Shown: one piece after another, positions 35,001 through 42,857 of the stretch
How the letters are laid out: the number at the start of each line of letters is the position of its first letter
Numbering within the stretch: the first letter of the stretch is position 1
Source of the DNA: Nocardioides sp. BGMRC 2183
Lineage (GTDB): Bacteria > Actinomycetota > Actinomycetes > Propionibacteriales > Nocardioidaceae
Assembly: GCA_008123405.1 (NCBI GenBank)
Contig: VSSA01000005.1
Span: 186,001 to 250,000, forward strand
DNA length: 64,000 nucleotides
Reading direction: 5' to 3'
The notes under the pieces: generated by a model
What the model was told of the DNA's origin: nothing
The model's input: only the letters and a program-made list of their open reading frames with translations
Databases searched by the model: none
Position numbers and translations under genes: made by a program

Positions 35001-35651
35001 GCCCAACTGAACCCGGCGACGTTCTACAACACCCGTGGCGTCCAGGAGAACGGCCTTGTCGGCCCGGTTGTCCTCACCCCCTACAGTGTCGCGACAGTCG
35101 AGCACAAGCCCGCTCCCACGGACGCGCCGATCAACGTGACCGGACCGTCGGTCGTCGGGACGATGCGCGTCGACACCGTGGCGTCGTGCGCCCCTGGGAC
35201 GTGGCAGGACGCGACATCCTTCAACTACCGTTGGCTGCGCAACGGGGTCGCGATCCCAGGACGTTCCCAACAGACCCTGACGCTGTCTCCTGCCTATCTC
35301 GGCACGAACATCGCCTGCGAGGTTCGCGCGGCCAACGCCGTCGGTGCGACGACCGAGGCCAGCCAGGAGCGCAAGGTGGCCCGTGGCACGGCACTGGTGA
35401 CCACCCGCAAGCCCGTGATCCGCGGCGTCGCACGGGTCGGCCGCAGCCTGACCGCGACGCCGGGGACGTGGAGTCCGGCGGCCACCAAGGTGACCTACAC
35501 CTGGAAGATCGCCGGCCGGAAGGTAGCAACGGGCAAGCGAGTCAAGCTGCGTCCGGTGCACCGCGGCAAGGTGCTCACGCTGGTCGTCACGGCGAGCCGC
35601 AACGGCCACGCGCCGGGCAAGGCCACGGTCAAGGTCCGCGTGCGTCGTTGA
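32001..35651 (+). CDS. Secreted GH106-like glycoside hydrolase with C-terminal beta-sandwich and Ig-like domains
   Basis: This 1,216-residue exported protein has a basic n-region, a hydrophobic core near residues 19-36 and an Ala-rich cleavage region, without a lipobox. The start of the mature part (GELEQMHEDGVGGVEV, then ELDMTVGVK) and the later LLIEGYEEYWTPEVKQLF and QDEDISPAP stretches resemble GH106 alpha-L-rhamnosidases, which act on rhamnogalacturonan-type sugars. A galactose-binding-like sandwich follows (about 870-1030), then two Ig-like repeats with the PGTW and Y-W motifs (about 1040-1115 and 1125-1216) and a basic tail. AAGGAGAAGG precedes the ATG. The family call comes from recalled motifs and is not certain. 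Confidence 0.75.
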   Translation: MNSHVPRRRGHRPGPRSQLAVAGMVAVSSLIGLAAAQATGPAATEFSNPGLSQQVNPVTALTADTFASPPIDDWPLARYNYPATATVAGLQGELEQMHEDGVGGVEVGQGSNVTLPQLTGLLRKANELDMTVGVKSNSGEPMYTNAGDYVRKTLGQTRTFVDAGATFDGAVGGTGTIVAVLAYRCSAAECETTGRTTLDPDSVVDLTEQMTGTNTDGYFGGTTAGSLNWTAPASPAGAQWALITFRTTQVAAQQEVFSREGTDLLIEGYEEYWTPEVKQLFKASRRHHEIFVDSHSTDPWGAPTDLWSSNMAADFESETGYSIVPELPALFYAQYAYDDASDERIRDDFHRVRTDLFIENRLKPFQEWAQGYNLALRIQDEDISPAPHPEESAVAAVVARPEHESLAAREQIDPYRLMASATNMTGNPWLSTECCAVTQSGYMETEQSMLVRMHKSYAGGINRMVYHVYPYKDGEASGNTWPGYSNFTGNSWAGNYGRRNPIYTHLGEWSNDYMARNSQVMMQGQAKVDVAIYHNKFESTSPLTNGTDGTQWKRYWEDLGLQRAGYSYDYLSPALLDLPNARVSDNKLAVNGPDYDVLMINTGLKPQRHADSRSMPVATARKILRFAKAGLPVVVVGKAPDRAFGKGDDTALRSVIDELLTEPSVHEITSEAKAPALLRELQIRPAADPGSDSSLMTYRRQDSATGTQYFTFYNQGIEDMSTPPSVYSTMYEDEETCRQAPAQTLTKCRWPGSTFEGTVSLEGTGYPFLLDATSGEITPIAEYDVKDGRTLIDVHLVKDDTAIIALAHDPGRFGDAVAPKVHVRGTEADQATWDGTNLQVRASAAGSYETRLSDGSTVAVDVPAAPAPVDLTDATWQLEAEDWTPTAPYGTVGAAGAETTKTPVSLTLADGLKAWPDIPQLEWASGIGTYTTTLDLPQDWTPGNGAVISLGQVTDTVTLKVNGKQVPVNQLAATADLGGLLHAGANDLKVTVATTLQNRLAQLNPATFYNTRGVQENGLVGPVVLTPYSVATVEHKPAPTDAPINVTGPSVVGTMRVDTVASCAPGTWQDATSFNYRWLRNGVAIPGRSQQTLTLSPAYLGTNIACEVRAANAVGATTEASQERKVARGTALVTTRKPVIRGVARVGRSLTATPGTWSPAATKVTYTWKIAGRKVATGKRVKLRPVHRGKVLTLVVTASRNGHAPGKATVKVRVRR

Positions 35652-35667
35652 CCTCAACCCCTCACCT

Positions 35668-35702
35668 GGAGGGGCGGCGGCCGTCTGGCCGACCGCCCCT
35701 CC
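35668..35702 (+). terminator. Terminator after the glycosidase gene
   Basis: GGAGGGGCGG at 35668-35677 pairs perfectly with CCGCCCCTCC at 35693-35702, with an inner CGGCC/GGCCG pairing that lengthens the stem. It starts 16 bases past the stop. The next gene begins 21 bases after it and carries its own ribosome site. Confidence 0.8.
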
Positions 35703-35723
35703 TGCAGCGATAAGGAAGAAGCA

Positions 35724-35933
35724 ATGCCCGCAACGGCCGACGACTCCTGGACGTCACGAGAGTTGGCTCTGCTCGTCGCCCTGTCCCAGGGCGAGTCAGC
35801 GACGCACATCGCGACCAGAGAGCAGGTATCGCCTCGTCGGGTCCGTCGTGAGGTGCGAGCATTGAGAATGCGGCTCAGTGCGCGCACCACCATTCATGCC
35901 GTCGCCATCGCGGTTCGGCGGCACCTCATCTGA
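35724..35933 (+). CDS. Small LuxR/GerE-type helix-turn-helix protein
   Basis: Only 69 residues long, it consists of a LuxR-type C-terminal HTH alone: WTSRELALLVALSQGESATH, then REQVSPRRVRREVRALRMRL. There is no receiver, PAS or autoinducer domain. AAGGAAGAAG precedes the ATG. It lies between the glycosidase terminator and an MFS gene that starts 16 bases after its stop, so it may form an operon with that transporter. Isolated HTH proteins of this kind can be small regulators, or domains cut from a longer parent. No parent remains in the flanking DNA. Confidence 0.7.
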   Translation: MPATADDSWTSRELALLVALSQGESATHIATREQVSPRRVRREVRALRMRLSARTTIHAVAIAVRRHLI

Positions 35934-35948
35934 CCCGAGGGATCCCCC

Positions 35949-37115
35949 ATGCCACGACGCGCGGTCCTGGTCGCGGCCCTGATCTCGTATCTCGATGCCG
36001 GCGCGTTGGTGACCTCAGGCTTCGTCGTCGGTGGCGTATACGCCGACAGTCTCGACCTGAGCCGAGGAACGGTCGGACTACTCCTGGGCGCCCAGACGCT
36101 GGCCTTTGCCGTGGGTGCAGCAGGCGGCGGTCGGGCAGCGGACCTCGTCGGCAGGCGTAGCCTGCTCAGCCTCTCGCTGGTCGGCTACGTCGCCGGGGTC
36201 GTGCTGCTGGCCGCTTCTACCGCGTCGTCGGGGCTACTGGTCGGATGCGTTGTCGTCGGCCTCTTCATCGGGGCCGGCCTACCCGCTTCGCTGGCTGTCC
36301 TGAGCGAGACCGCGCACCACGGGCGCCGGGGCCGTGCAGTAGCGATGAGCCAACTCATGTGGGGACTGGGGATCGCGGCCAGCGGCGTCCTCGCGCTCCT
36401 CCTCGCAGATCTCGGGGAGTTGGGCGCCCGTTTGATGTTCTTCCACCTCGCGGTGGTTGCCAGCCTCGTGCTCATGCTGTGTGCCGGAGTCCGTGAGACG
36501 CTCGAGTGGCAGGCCGCCCGACGCTCCGGCCCCGCTCCGTCGCAGACTCGCAACGTGTCGGTCGCAGCAGTCGTCACCGGCAGCTACTACCTCCTGTGGT
36601 TGATCGGCGCCAACACCCTGGGGCAGTTCAAGGCGTACCTGTGGATCCACGTGCTCGGCGGGTCGCCCCGTGAGGCATCGCTGCTCATCCTGTTGCCGAT
36701 GCCGCTGGCGCTCCTCGGCTCCGTGGTGTTCGTGCGGTTCGTCGACACCGCACTGCGCCGGTGGTGCGTCGTTACAGGCGTGGCGGCTGCGATGGTCGGT
36801 TGGAGCGCCATGCTGGTCGCTCCGAGCCGGCCGACCCTCCTGGTCCTGGTGCTGTTGTCCTCGCTCGGCGCCACGCTCGCCGGTGAGGCGCTGTACAAGG
36901 TCGCATCGCAGGAGCTGGTCCCGACGTTGGCGCGTGCGACTGTCCAGGGTGCAACCATGGCCGGGGCGCGTACGGTGGCGGCTGCGTTCGCAGCAGTGAC
37001 TCCGTGGCTGGCCAGCAACCACCTGCTGCTACTCATCGCGATTGTGACGCTGGCTCAAGCGGTGGCCGCCGCCATCGCACTCGCCGGCCTGCCGACACGT
37101 CCACGCGTGGTCTGA
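35949..37115 (+). CDS. MFS transporter
   Basis: This 388-residue, 12-helix permease has the loop 2-3 signature GGGRAADLVGRRSLL near residue 59 and the sugar-porter-like YLLWLIGANTLGQFK start of the second half. It directly follows the small HTH gene (16-base gap) and the glycosidase, so import of the sugar released by that enzyme is a reasonable guess. MFS sequence alone does not give the substrate. A GAGGGAT at moderate spacing is the only ribosome-site candidate. Confidence 0.87.
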   Translation: MPRRAVLVAALISYLDAGALVTSGFVVGGVYADSLDLSRGTVGLLLGAQTLAFAVGAAGGGRAADLVGRRSLLSLSLVGYVAGVVLLAASTASSGLLVGCVVVGLFIGAGLPASLAVLSETAHHGRRGRAVAMSQLMWGLGIAASGVLALLLADLGELGARLMFFHLAVVASLVLMLCAGVRETLEWQAARRSGPAPSQTRNVSVAAVVTGSYYLLWLIGANTLGQFKAYLWIHVLGGSPREASLLILLPMPLALLGSVVFVRFVDTALRRWCVVTGVAAAMVGWSAMLVAPSRPTLLVLVLLSSLGATLAGEALYKVASQELVPTLARATVQGATMAGARTVAAAFAAVTPWLASNHLLLLIAIVTLAQAVAAAIALAGLPTRPRVV

Positions 37116-37182
37116 GATGTTGATGGGGCCGGCACAGGGCAAGCACAGCGGGCACAAAGGTACGGCGTCGAGGATCGATGCC

Positions 37183-38500
37183 ATGACAACGAGAATCTCA
37201 TCCTCCGAACCCCGGTTCCGCCGCCGACTAGCGCTCCTTGCTTCGTTGGCACTCGTGGGTGTCCTGGCATTCACCGGCTGCGGCAGCGCCAGCGATGTAT
37301 CGAGCAGCGCGTCGACGTCCGGAACGTCCAGCTCGTCTTCGTCGGTCGCGGACGCTGCCGCGACCGCGTCATCCACGGCCAGTGCCGATGCGACGACCAC
37401 GACCGACACGATTTTCGATACGGCCGCCGCTGCAGAGGCGTTCCTAGCGACGCTCACCGAGGATCAGCGCGACCAGGTCCTCTACGACTACGACGACGAG
37501 ATCAAGACGACCTCGTGGTCGAACTTCCCGGTGACCTTCGTTGATCGCGCCGGGCTCAACCTGGGCGACCTGACGAAGGAGCAGCAGGCGGCGGCGATGG
37601 AGGTGCTCGAGGCGCTGCTGAGCGAGGAGGCCTACGCGACGGTGGCCGGCATCATCGGTGGCGACCAGTACCTGCTGGAGAACAGCAGCTCGACCGAGAC
37701 TTCGTTGGGGCAGTACTACATCGCGTTCTTCGGCACTCCGTCGGACACCGACGCGTGGGCAGTGCAGTTCGGTGGTCACCATCTGGGCATCAACGCCTCG
37801 CTGGACGGTTCCGCCGACACGATTACGTTTGCCCCGACCCACCTGGGCGTGCAACCTGCCGTCTATACCAACGAGGATGGTGAGGAGGTGCAGCCGTTCG
37901 ACGCGATCTATCTACATCGACGCCTTCGCGTTCTTCGACAGCCTGACCGAGGAGCAACAGGCGACGCTCACCTCGGGCGAGGTCAGCATGTGCGCACCCG
38001 GTGACACCTGCGACTTCGCCACCGGTTCCGGCCTCACTGGCGCCAACCTCACTGCGGAGCAGAAGGAGCTGCTGCTGGAACTGGTCGCCAACTGGGCTGG
38101 CATGGCCGACGAGGAGAGCTCCGAGGCAACCCTCGCGGACATTGAGGCAACTCTCGACGAGACCGTGATCGCCTGGTCGGGCGAGACGACATATGACATG
38201 TCGAGCGGGGACGGCATCAACTTCTCGATCTCCGGACCAGACGTCTACGTGGCGTTCCAGGCCCAGCAGGGCTCGGCCGGCGCGGACGTCGACGGAGTGA
38301 CGACCTCCGGGTGGGGCCACGTCCACACCATCTATCGCGACCCGTCCAACGACTACGCTGGCATTGTGGAGCAGCAGGAAGCGAGCGGGTTGACCGGTGC
38401 ACCCGGAGGTGAAGGTGGAGGTCCGCCCGCGGACGGTGGGACTCCGCCAGGTGGTGATGGGACTCCACCGACGGACGGCGCTGCCGCGCCCGCAGCGTGA
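37183..38500 (+). pseudogene. DUF3500-like lipoprotein, frameshifted by a 4-base tandem duplication
   Basis: The N-terminus is a lipoprotein signal (core ALLASLALVGVLAFTGC, lipobox FTGC) followed by a Ser/Ala/Thr-rich linker. The body matches DUF3500 proteins: DQRDQVLYDYDD, WSNFPVTFVDRAGL and FGGHHLGINAS. At 37906-37913 ATCT occurs twice in tandem. Without one copy the frame reads DAIYIDAFAFFDSLTEEQQ and continues to GWGHVHTIYRDP and a Gly/Pro-rich end at 38500, about 438 residues in all. With both copies translation goes out of frame and stops at 38004. Its function is unknown. It is either a recent pseudogene or a sequencing artefact. Confidence 0.8.
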
Positions 38501-38631
38501 TTGGGCCCTGGGAGCAGTTCGCGTCGACCTGCGCGATGAGGACTGCACCCGACTCCTCGGTGTGACGAGCGACGAAAGCTCGGCGGCGCATCGGCGTGGT
38601 GCGTGGTCGGATCCTGACGGTGGCCGGTGCG

Positions 38632-39807
38632 TTAAGACGGAATGCGTCGGGAGCCCGCCGCCGCCACCGCCAGGGCGGCGGCGGTGAACCAGAGGACTCC
38701 GCCGGCCCCGGCGCCGGCGGCGACCGCGCCGGCGAGTGACGGTACGACGACCTGGCCGAGGCGGTTGCCGGTCAGGCGTAGGGACATCGCGCGGCCGCGT
38801 AGTCCGGGTGGTGTGGCTTCGGCCAGCCAGGACATCGTGAGCGGTTGTCCCACGCCCAGGCCGAGGCCGAGGAGAACGATCAGCACGCCGAGAAGTGGAA
38901 GGGGTCCGCCGAGGGGGAGGACTGTCATCGCAGCGGCGGAGAGCACGATGCTCGTTGTCAGTAGGCGCCCTCGGCCGAGGCGGGCTGAGAGTCGGCCGAG
39001 GTAGAACCGGGAGATCATCGAGGCTGCGGCGCGCAGGCTCAGGAGCAGGCCGACCATGCCGGAGGCGATGCCCAGTTCGGTGCCGAGGAGTGGCAGGTAG
39101 ACCAGGGTGATGTCCACGGCGGCAAGGACCACGCAGCTGATGCCCAGCGCGAGGGCGAGGCCGGGGCGTCGCAGGAGCGTCGCCATGCCACCGGTGCCGG
39201 CGCCGGTTGAGGGGGGCGGGGACGAGGTGCGTGGGAGAGCGAGTGCGGTCGCCAGGAGCAGGACGCTCAGCCCCGAGGTCCACGCGAAGATCGTCGAGGT
39301 GTGCGGGATCGCGTTGCCGCCGCCGAAGAGGAGGATCAGGGCGGGGCCGACGGCCTGGCCGGCCGAGGCGGCGAACGTGTAGCGGCCGAACGCTCTGTCA
39401 TAGGAGTTCCGCGGGGTGCGGTTGGCGACCAACGCCTGCTGGGCGACGACGGAGCCGAGGTGCCCGGTGCCCAACAGGACACATCCGAGCAGGAGCCCAC
39501 CGACGGAGTCACCGATGGCGAGGAATCCTAGGGCGGCGGTGAGGGTCGCAATGCTGCCGGCGATCATCACCGAGCGCTCGCCGAAGCGGTCGGCGGCCTG
39601 GCCTGAGGGGATGGCGAGTACGAGCGGCACCAGCGCGAAGCTCGCCCCGAGCGCCCCGAGCAGCGGTGCAGGGACGTCGAGCTCGATCGCTCGGTAGATG
39701 GCCGTGGGACGCAGCACGAACGTGATCCCCTGGATCAACACGGTGTTGGCCCACAGCGCCGCGAGCCAGCGTTGACCGGAGCCGCCGCCCGTCTTCGGTG
39801 ATCTCAA
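38632..39807 (-). CDS. MFS transporter
   Basis: This 391-residue, 12-helix permease has the loop 2-3 motif SGQAADRFGERSVM near residue 69 and a second-half counterpart GRLSARLGRGRLLT. The type is drug-exporter-like. The stretch is very GC-rich, with a glycine/alanine-rich last helix. It follows the solute-binding-fold gene by 43 bases on the same strand, and that gene follows the GntR gene, so GntR/binding protein/MFS probably form one operon divergent from the large ABC/enzyme operon. Confidence 0.87.
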   Translation of the reverse strand: MRSPKTGGGSGQRWLAALWANTVLIQGITFVLRPTAIYRAIELDVPAPLLGALGASFALVPLVLAIPSGQAADRFGERSVMIAGSIATLTAALGFLAIGDSVGGLLLGCVLLGTGHLGSVVAQQALVANRTPRNSYDRAFGRYTFAASAGQAVGPALILLFGGGNAIPHTSTIFAWTSGLSVLLLATALALPRTSSPPPSTGAGTGGMATLLRRPGLALALGISCVVLAAVDITLVYLPLLGTELGIASGMVGLLLSLRAAASMISRFYLGRLSARLGRGRLLTTSIVLSAAAMTVLPLGGPLPLLGVLIVLLGLGLGVGQPLTMSWLAEATPPGLRGRAMSLRLTGNRLGQVVVPSLAGAVAAGAGAGGVLWFTAAALAVAAAGSRRIPS

Positions 39808-39850
39808 CTCTTGGCCCGGCGAAGACCGGAGAACCTCCGGGACAGACCGC

Positions 39851-40594
39851 TCACGGACGGGGCGAGCCGGGCTCGGCAGAGTTGTCGTTCGCGAGGCCGG
39901 GGTCCTGTCCGGCAGCTTCGAGCTGCGTGCGGATGAAGCCGGTCTTCAGGAGATCGCGCACGACGTCGTCGACGTACGACGCCGCACGGTCGCTGCGGGC
40001 GCGGGGGAGGCCGACGGATTGTTGGATCTGCATGAAGGCGGGTTCGAGGAGCCGGTGGGAGTCGCTGTTCGCGACGAAGGCGCTCATCGGCTGCCGGATA
40101 CCGGCGGCGACATCGAGGTCTTCTGTCAGGTAGGCGTCGATGCCGTCGGTGCCCCTGACGACCTCTGCGGCAGAGAGCGTGCGGGTCAGGTAGAGTTCGT
40201 AGGCGGAGCCCTGCTTGACTCCGATGCGTACTCCCGGTCGATCGACCTCGTGGGCGTCTCGGTAGGGCGTATCCGACTCGGTCACGTACACGCCTTCGAT
40301 CGTGAGGTAGGGCCTGGAGAAGCGCACCTCGGTCTCGCGGGCGGGTTCGATGGCCAGGAAGGTGAGGTCGGCGCGGCCTTCGCTCAGGGCTGCGAAGGAC
40401 TTGCGGGCGGCGTCGACGCAGATCAGTTCCAGCGGCACCGCGAGGCGTGATGCGATCTCGCGGGCGATGGCGACGGTCACTCCGCCCGGTTCGTCGGGGG
40501 TGCCTGAGGTGAGGACCGGGTTGCCGAGGTTGATGGTGGCGCGGAGGGTGCCGGTCGGCGCGATCTGGCTGACGAGGTCGGGGTCGAGGGGCAT
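39851..40594 (-). CDS. Solute-binding-fold protein (SBP_bac_3) without signal peptide
   Basis: This 247-residue protein has the amino acid receptor fold: the first strand GTLRATINLGNPVL, then TVAIAREIASRL and the hinge-region YVTESDTPY. It starts at an ATG with CAGGAG upstream and has no hydrophobic leader. The in-frame extension of 31 residues is Arg/Pro-rich and no signal either. It is therefore probably cytosolic. Such orphan binding folds can be enzymes (cyclohexadienyl dehydratase type) or ligand sensors. It lies between a GntR gene and an MFS gene with no cognate permease or ATPase. Confidence 0.8.
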   Translation of the reverse strand: MPLDPDLVSQIAPTGTLRATINLGNPVLTSGTPDEPGGVTVAIAREIASRLAVPLELICVDAARKSFAALSEGRADLTFLAIEPARETEVRFSRPYLTIEGVYVTESDTPYRDAHEVDRPGVRIGVKQGSAYELYLTRTLSAAEVVRGTDGIDAYLTEDLDVAAGIRQPMSAFVANSDSHRLLEPAFMQIQQSVGLPRARSDRAASYVDDVVRDLLKTGFIRTQLEAAGQDPGLANDNSAEPGSPRP

Positions 40595-40622
40595 GCGGTG
40601 ACTCCTGGGGTGGCGGTGACGG

Positions 40623-41321
40623 TCAGGGGAGGGGGGTGACCGATGCCGGCGGGATGTCGGCACCGAGCCGGTCGGCCGCCTTCGCACCCAGGCTGGTGTT
40701 GATGTGCTGCAGCATCACGGCGGCGGCGCGGTCGCTGTCGCCGCTGACGATGGCGTCGACCAGTCCGTGGTGCTCGCGGTCCTTCTGGTCGCGCTCCTCC
40801 TGGCTCCGCTGCACCTCGAGTCCCATCCGTCGGTAGCGGTCCGCCTTGTCCCAGAGCCCGTTGAGGGTCGCGATCAGGAGATCGTTGTGGGAGGCCTCGT
40901 AGATGCTCTGGTGGAACGCGCGGTGCGCGGTGAGTGCGGGGATTCCCGGGTTGCTCTCCAGCGGCCGGGTCACCTGGAGCCGCTCTCGCATGCGGCGGAT
41001 GTCCTCCTTGGTGCGGCGCTGTGCTGCCAGCGACGCGGCCAGCGGGTCGAGCGAGAGCCGCACCTCGAGCAGGTCGCGCGCCTCTTCGGCGGTCAGGGCA
41101 GACACTCGTGCGTCGCGGTGGGCGTCGAGCTCGACCAGCCCCTCGCTCATCAGCCTGCGCAGCGCCTCGCGCAGCGGCGTCGTACTGATGCCGATGGTCT
41201 TGGCTAGCTGCGCTTGTTGCAGCACGACGCCCGGTTCGAACTCTCCGGACAGGATCCCCTCCCTAAGCCGCGTGTACGCGAAATCGCTCTTGGTGACGTA
41301 CAGCCCCGCGGGCTCAGACAT
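40623..41321 (-). CDS. GntR/FadR-family (FCD) transcriptional regulator
   Basis: This 232-residue regulator has an N-terminal winged HTH (LQQAQLAKTIGISTTPLREAL across residues about 40-60) and an FCD domain with AHRAFHQSIYEAS and HHGLVDAI, which supply ligand or metal histidines. A perfect GGAGG precedes the ATG at 41321. It is divergent from the ABC/OtnK-type operon starting at 41584. A TTATAAC motif occurs twice in the shared promoter region, so it is probably the repressor of that operon as well as of itself. Confidence 0.88.
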   Translation of the reverse strand: MSEPAGLYVTKSDFAYTRLREGILSGEFEPGVVLQQAQLAKTIGISTTPLREALRRLMSEGLVELDAHRDARVSALTAEEARDLLEVRLSLDPLAASLAAQRRTKEDIRRMRERLQVTRPLESNPGIPALTAHRAFHQSIYEASHNDLLIATLNGLWDKADRYRRMGLEVQRSQEERDQKDREHHGLVDAIVSGDSDRAAAVMLQHINTSLGAKAADRLGADIPPASVTPLP

Positions 41322-41583
41322 AGGTGACCTCCCGGTTCGGTGCTTATAACGTAGCCGACGCGCGAGCGTTTGTGCACCTCGCCACGCAGACTGGGCGTCA
41401 GTCTCCCACAGCCGGTCTGGAATGCCACCCCGAACGCATCGGTGCAGGTCAGAGCCGATTTGACGCCCGTGCCACGAGCATACCGTCGCAAAAAGATGCT
41501 CGTCGGGCTTGACCGTCATAGGTTATAACTTGCAAAGTGGTGCCGGTCACAACATCTGCACCGTTGCAATGAGGAGCGGTTTC
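41322..41583. promoter_or_regulatory. Divergent promoter region with two TTATAAC sites
   Basis: These 262 bases separate the GntR gene from the ABC operon. TTATAAC occurs at 41344-41350 and again at 41522-41528, one near each start. Each contains the palindrome TTATAA and can also be read as a -10-like element. TTGACC lies 11 bases before the second copy. The pair is a good candidate for GntR operators controlling both directions. I see no gene in between. Confidence 0.45.
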
Positions 41584-42747
41584 ATGAAGTCACAGCAGTC
41601 CAGGCTCGGGACGACGACAGGGGCCCGTCTAGCCCTGGCAGCGGTCGGCGCGATCGCGCTCTCCACGCTCGCCGCCTGCGGCGGCGGGAGCTCGGAGGCC
41701 GAGGAGCCGAACGCGAACGAGATCTCGGTCGAGGAGGTCCCGGACTACTACCCCGAGGACTACGCAGACCTCATGGACGCGTCCAAGGGCGAGGGCGGCG
41801 AGCTCACCATCTACTCCAACACCTCGGAGGAGAACTGGGCGCCCATCTTCCGCGATTTCAAGAAGAAGTACCCATGGATCGAGAAGGTCTCGGCGAACGA
41901 CCTTGACAGCGACGAGGTGTTCCAGAAGGTGCTCAGCGAGCAGTCCACTGGCTCTTCGCCGGTCGATCTCGTCGTCAGCAACGCCGCGTCAGGCTGGGCC
42001 GAGTTCGCCGATCGCAAGGACGTGCTGCAGACGTATGAGTCGCCCGAGCTGCCCGAGATGGACGGCGCCGAGCTCCTCCCCAACGTCTACGCGATGTCGA
42101 TGGACCCGATGACCATCGCCTACAACACCTCGCTGATGGAGGAAGCGCCGACCGGCATCGGCGATCTGGCCGACATGGTCGAGTCGGACCCAGACAAGTT
42201 CGAGGACAAGATCACCGTCCGTGACCCGGAGAGCTCGTTCGGCTTCTCGGTCACCAAGGCCTTCACCGACGCCAACACCGAGGGCTGGGACGACTTCGAG
42301 ACCATCTTGCCGATGACCCGGCCCGAAACCTCCTCGGGCACCCAGATGGAGAAGATCCTGGCTGGTGAGTACCTTGCCGGCTTCTTCATCAGCGGCGGAC
42401 CGGCATTCCCCGTGGTCGACGACAGCCAGGGCTTGGTCGAGGTCGTCTACCCCGAGGACGGCACCAGTGTGCTGCCCCGTGGCATCGGCGTGGCTGCCGA
42501 CGCCCCCCACCCGGCCACGGCCAAGCTCTTCATCGACTTCGTGCTCTCCGAGGAGGGCCAGTTCGCGGTCGCGGAGGGCGGCCTGTCGTCCTACCGCGAG
42601 GGCATCGAGGGTCCGGGTCTGCACACCTACCAGGAGCTGGTCGAGGAGGTCGGCGAGGAGGCCGTCATCCCGGTGCCCTACGAGCCGGTCTCCGAGGCCG
42701 ACGCCGAGGAGTGGTTGGACCGCTTCTACGGGCTCGTCGAGAAGTGA
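41584..42747 (+). CDS. ABC transporter substrate-binding lipoprotein (Fbp/AfuA type)
   Basis: This 387-residue receptor has a lipoprotein signal ending in TLAAC near residue 32. The mature part has the type 2 binding fold used by ferric-ion, phosphonate, polyamine and hydroxy-acid receptors (LTIYSNTSEENWAPIF, SNAASGWAEFADR, and the late RGIGVAADAPHPATAKLFIDF). The ATG at 41584 has GAGGAGC upstream. It is the first gene of a coupled operon with a double-length permease and an ATPase. Tyrosines typical of iron binding are not obvious, and with the downstream enzymes an organic acid ligand is more likely. Confidence 0.9.
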   Translation: MKSQQSRLGTTTGARLALAAVGAIALSTLAACGGGSSEAEEPNANEISVEEVPDYYPEDYADLMDASKGEGGELTIYSNTSEENWAPIFRDFKKKYPWIEKVSANDLDSDEVFQKVLSEQSTGSSPVDLVVSNAASGWAEFADRKDVLQTYESPELPEMDGAELLPNVYAMSMDPMTIAYNTSLMEEAPTGIGDLADMVESDPDKFEDKITVRDPESSFGFSVTKAFTDANTEGWDDFETILPMTRPETSSGTQMEKILAGEYLAGFFISGGPAFPVVDDSQGLVEVVYPEDGTSVLPRGIGVAADAPHPATAKLFIDFVLSEEGQFAVAEGGLSSYREGIEGPGLHTYQELVEEVGEEAVIPVPYEPVSEADAEEWLDRFYGLVEK

Positions 42748-42857
42748 CGCTCCAGAGCTGACCGAGCGCGGTCGGCCGGCGGACGCCGAGCGCATCCGGC
42801 GTCCGTCGGCCGACCACGACCCGCACACCCGAGACACCCCGATCGGAGCCACCCCCG

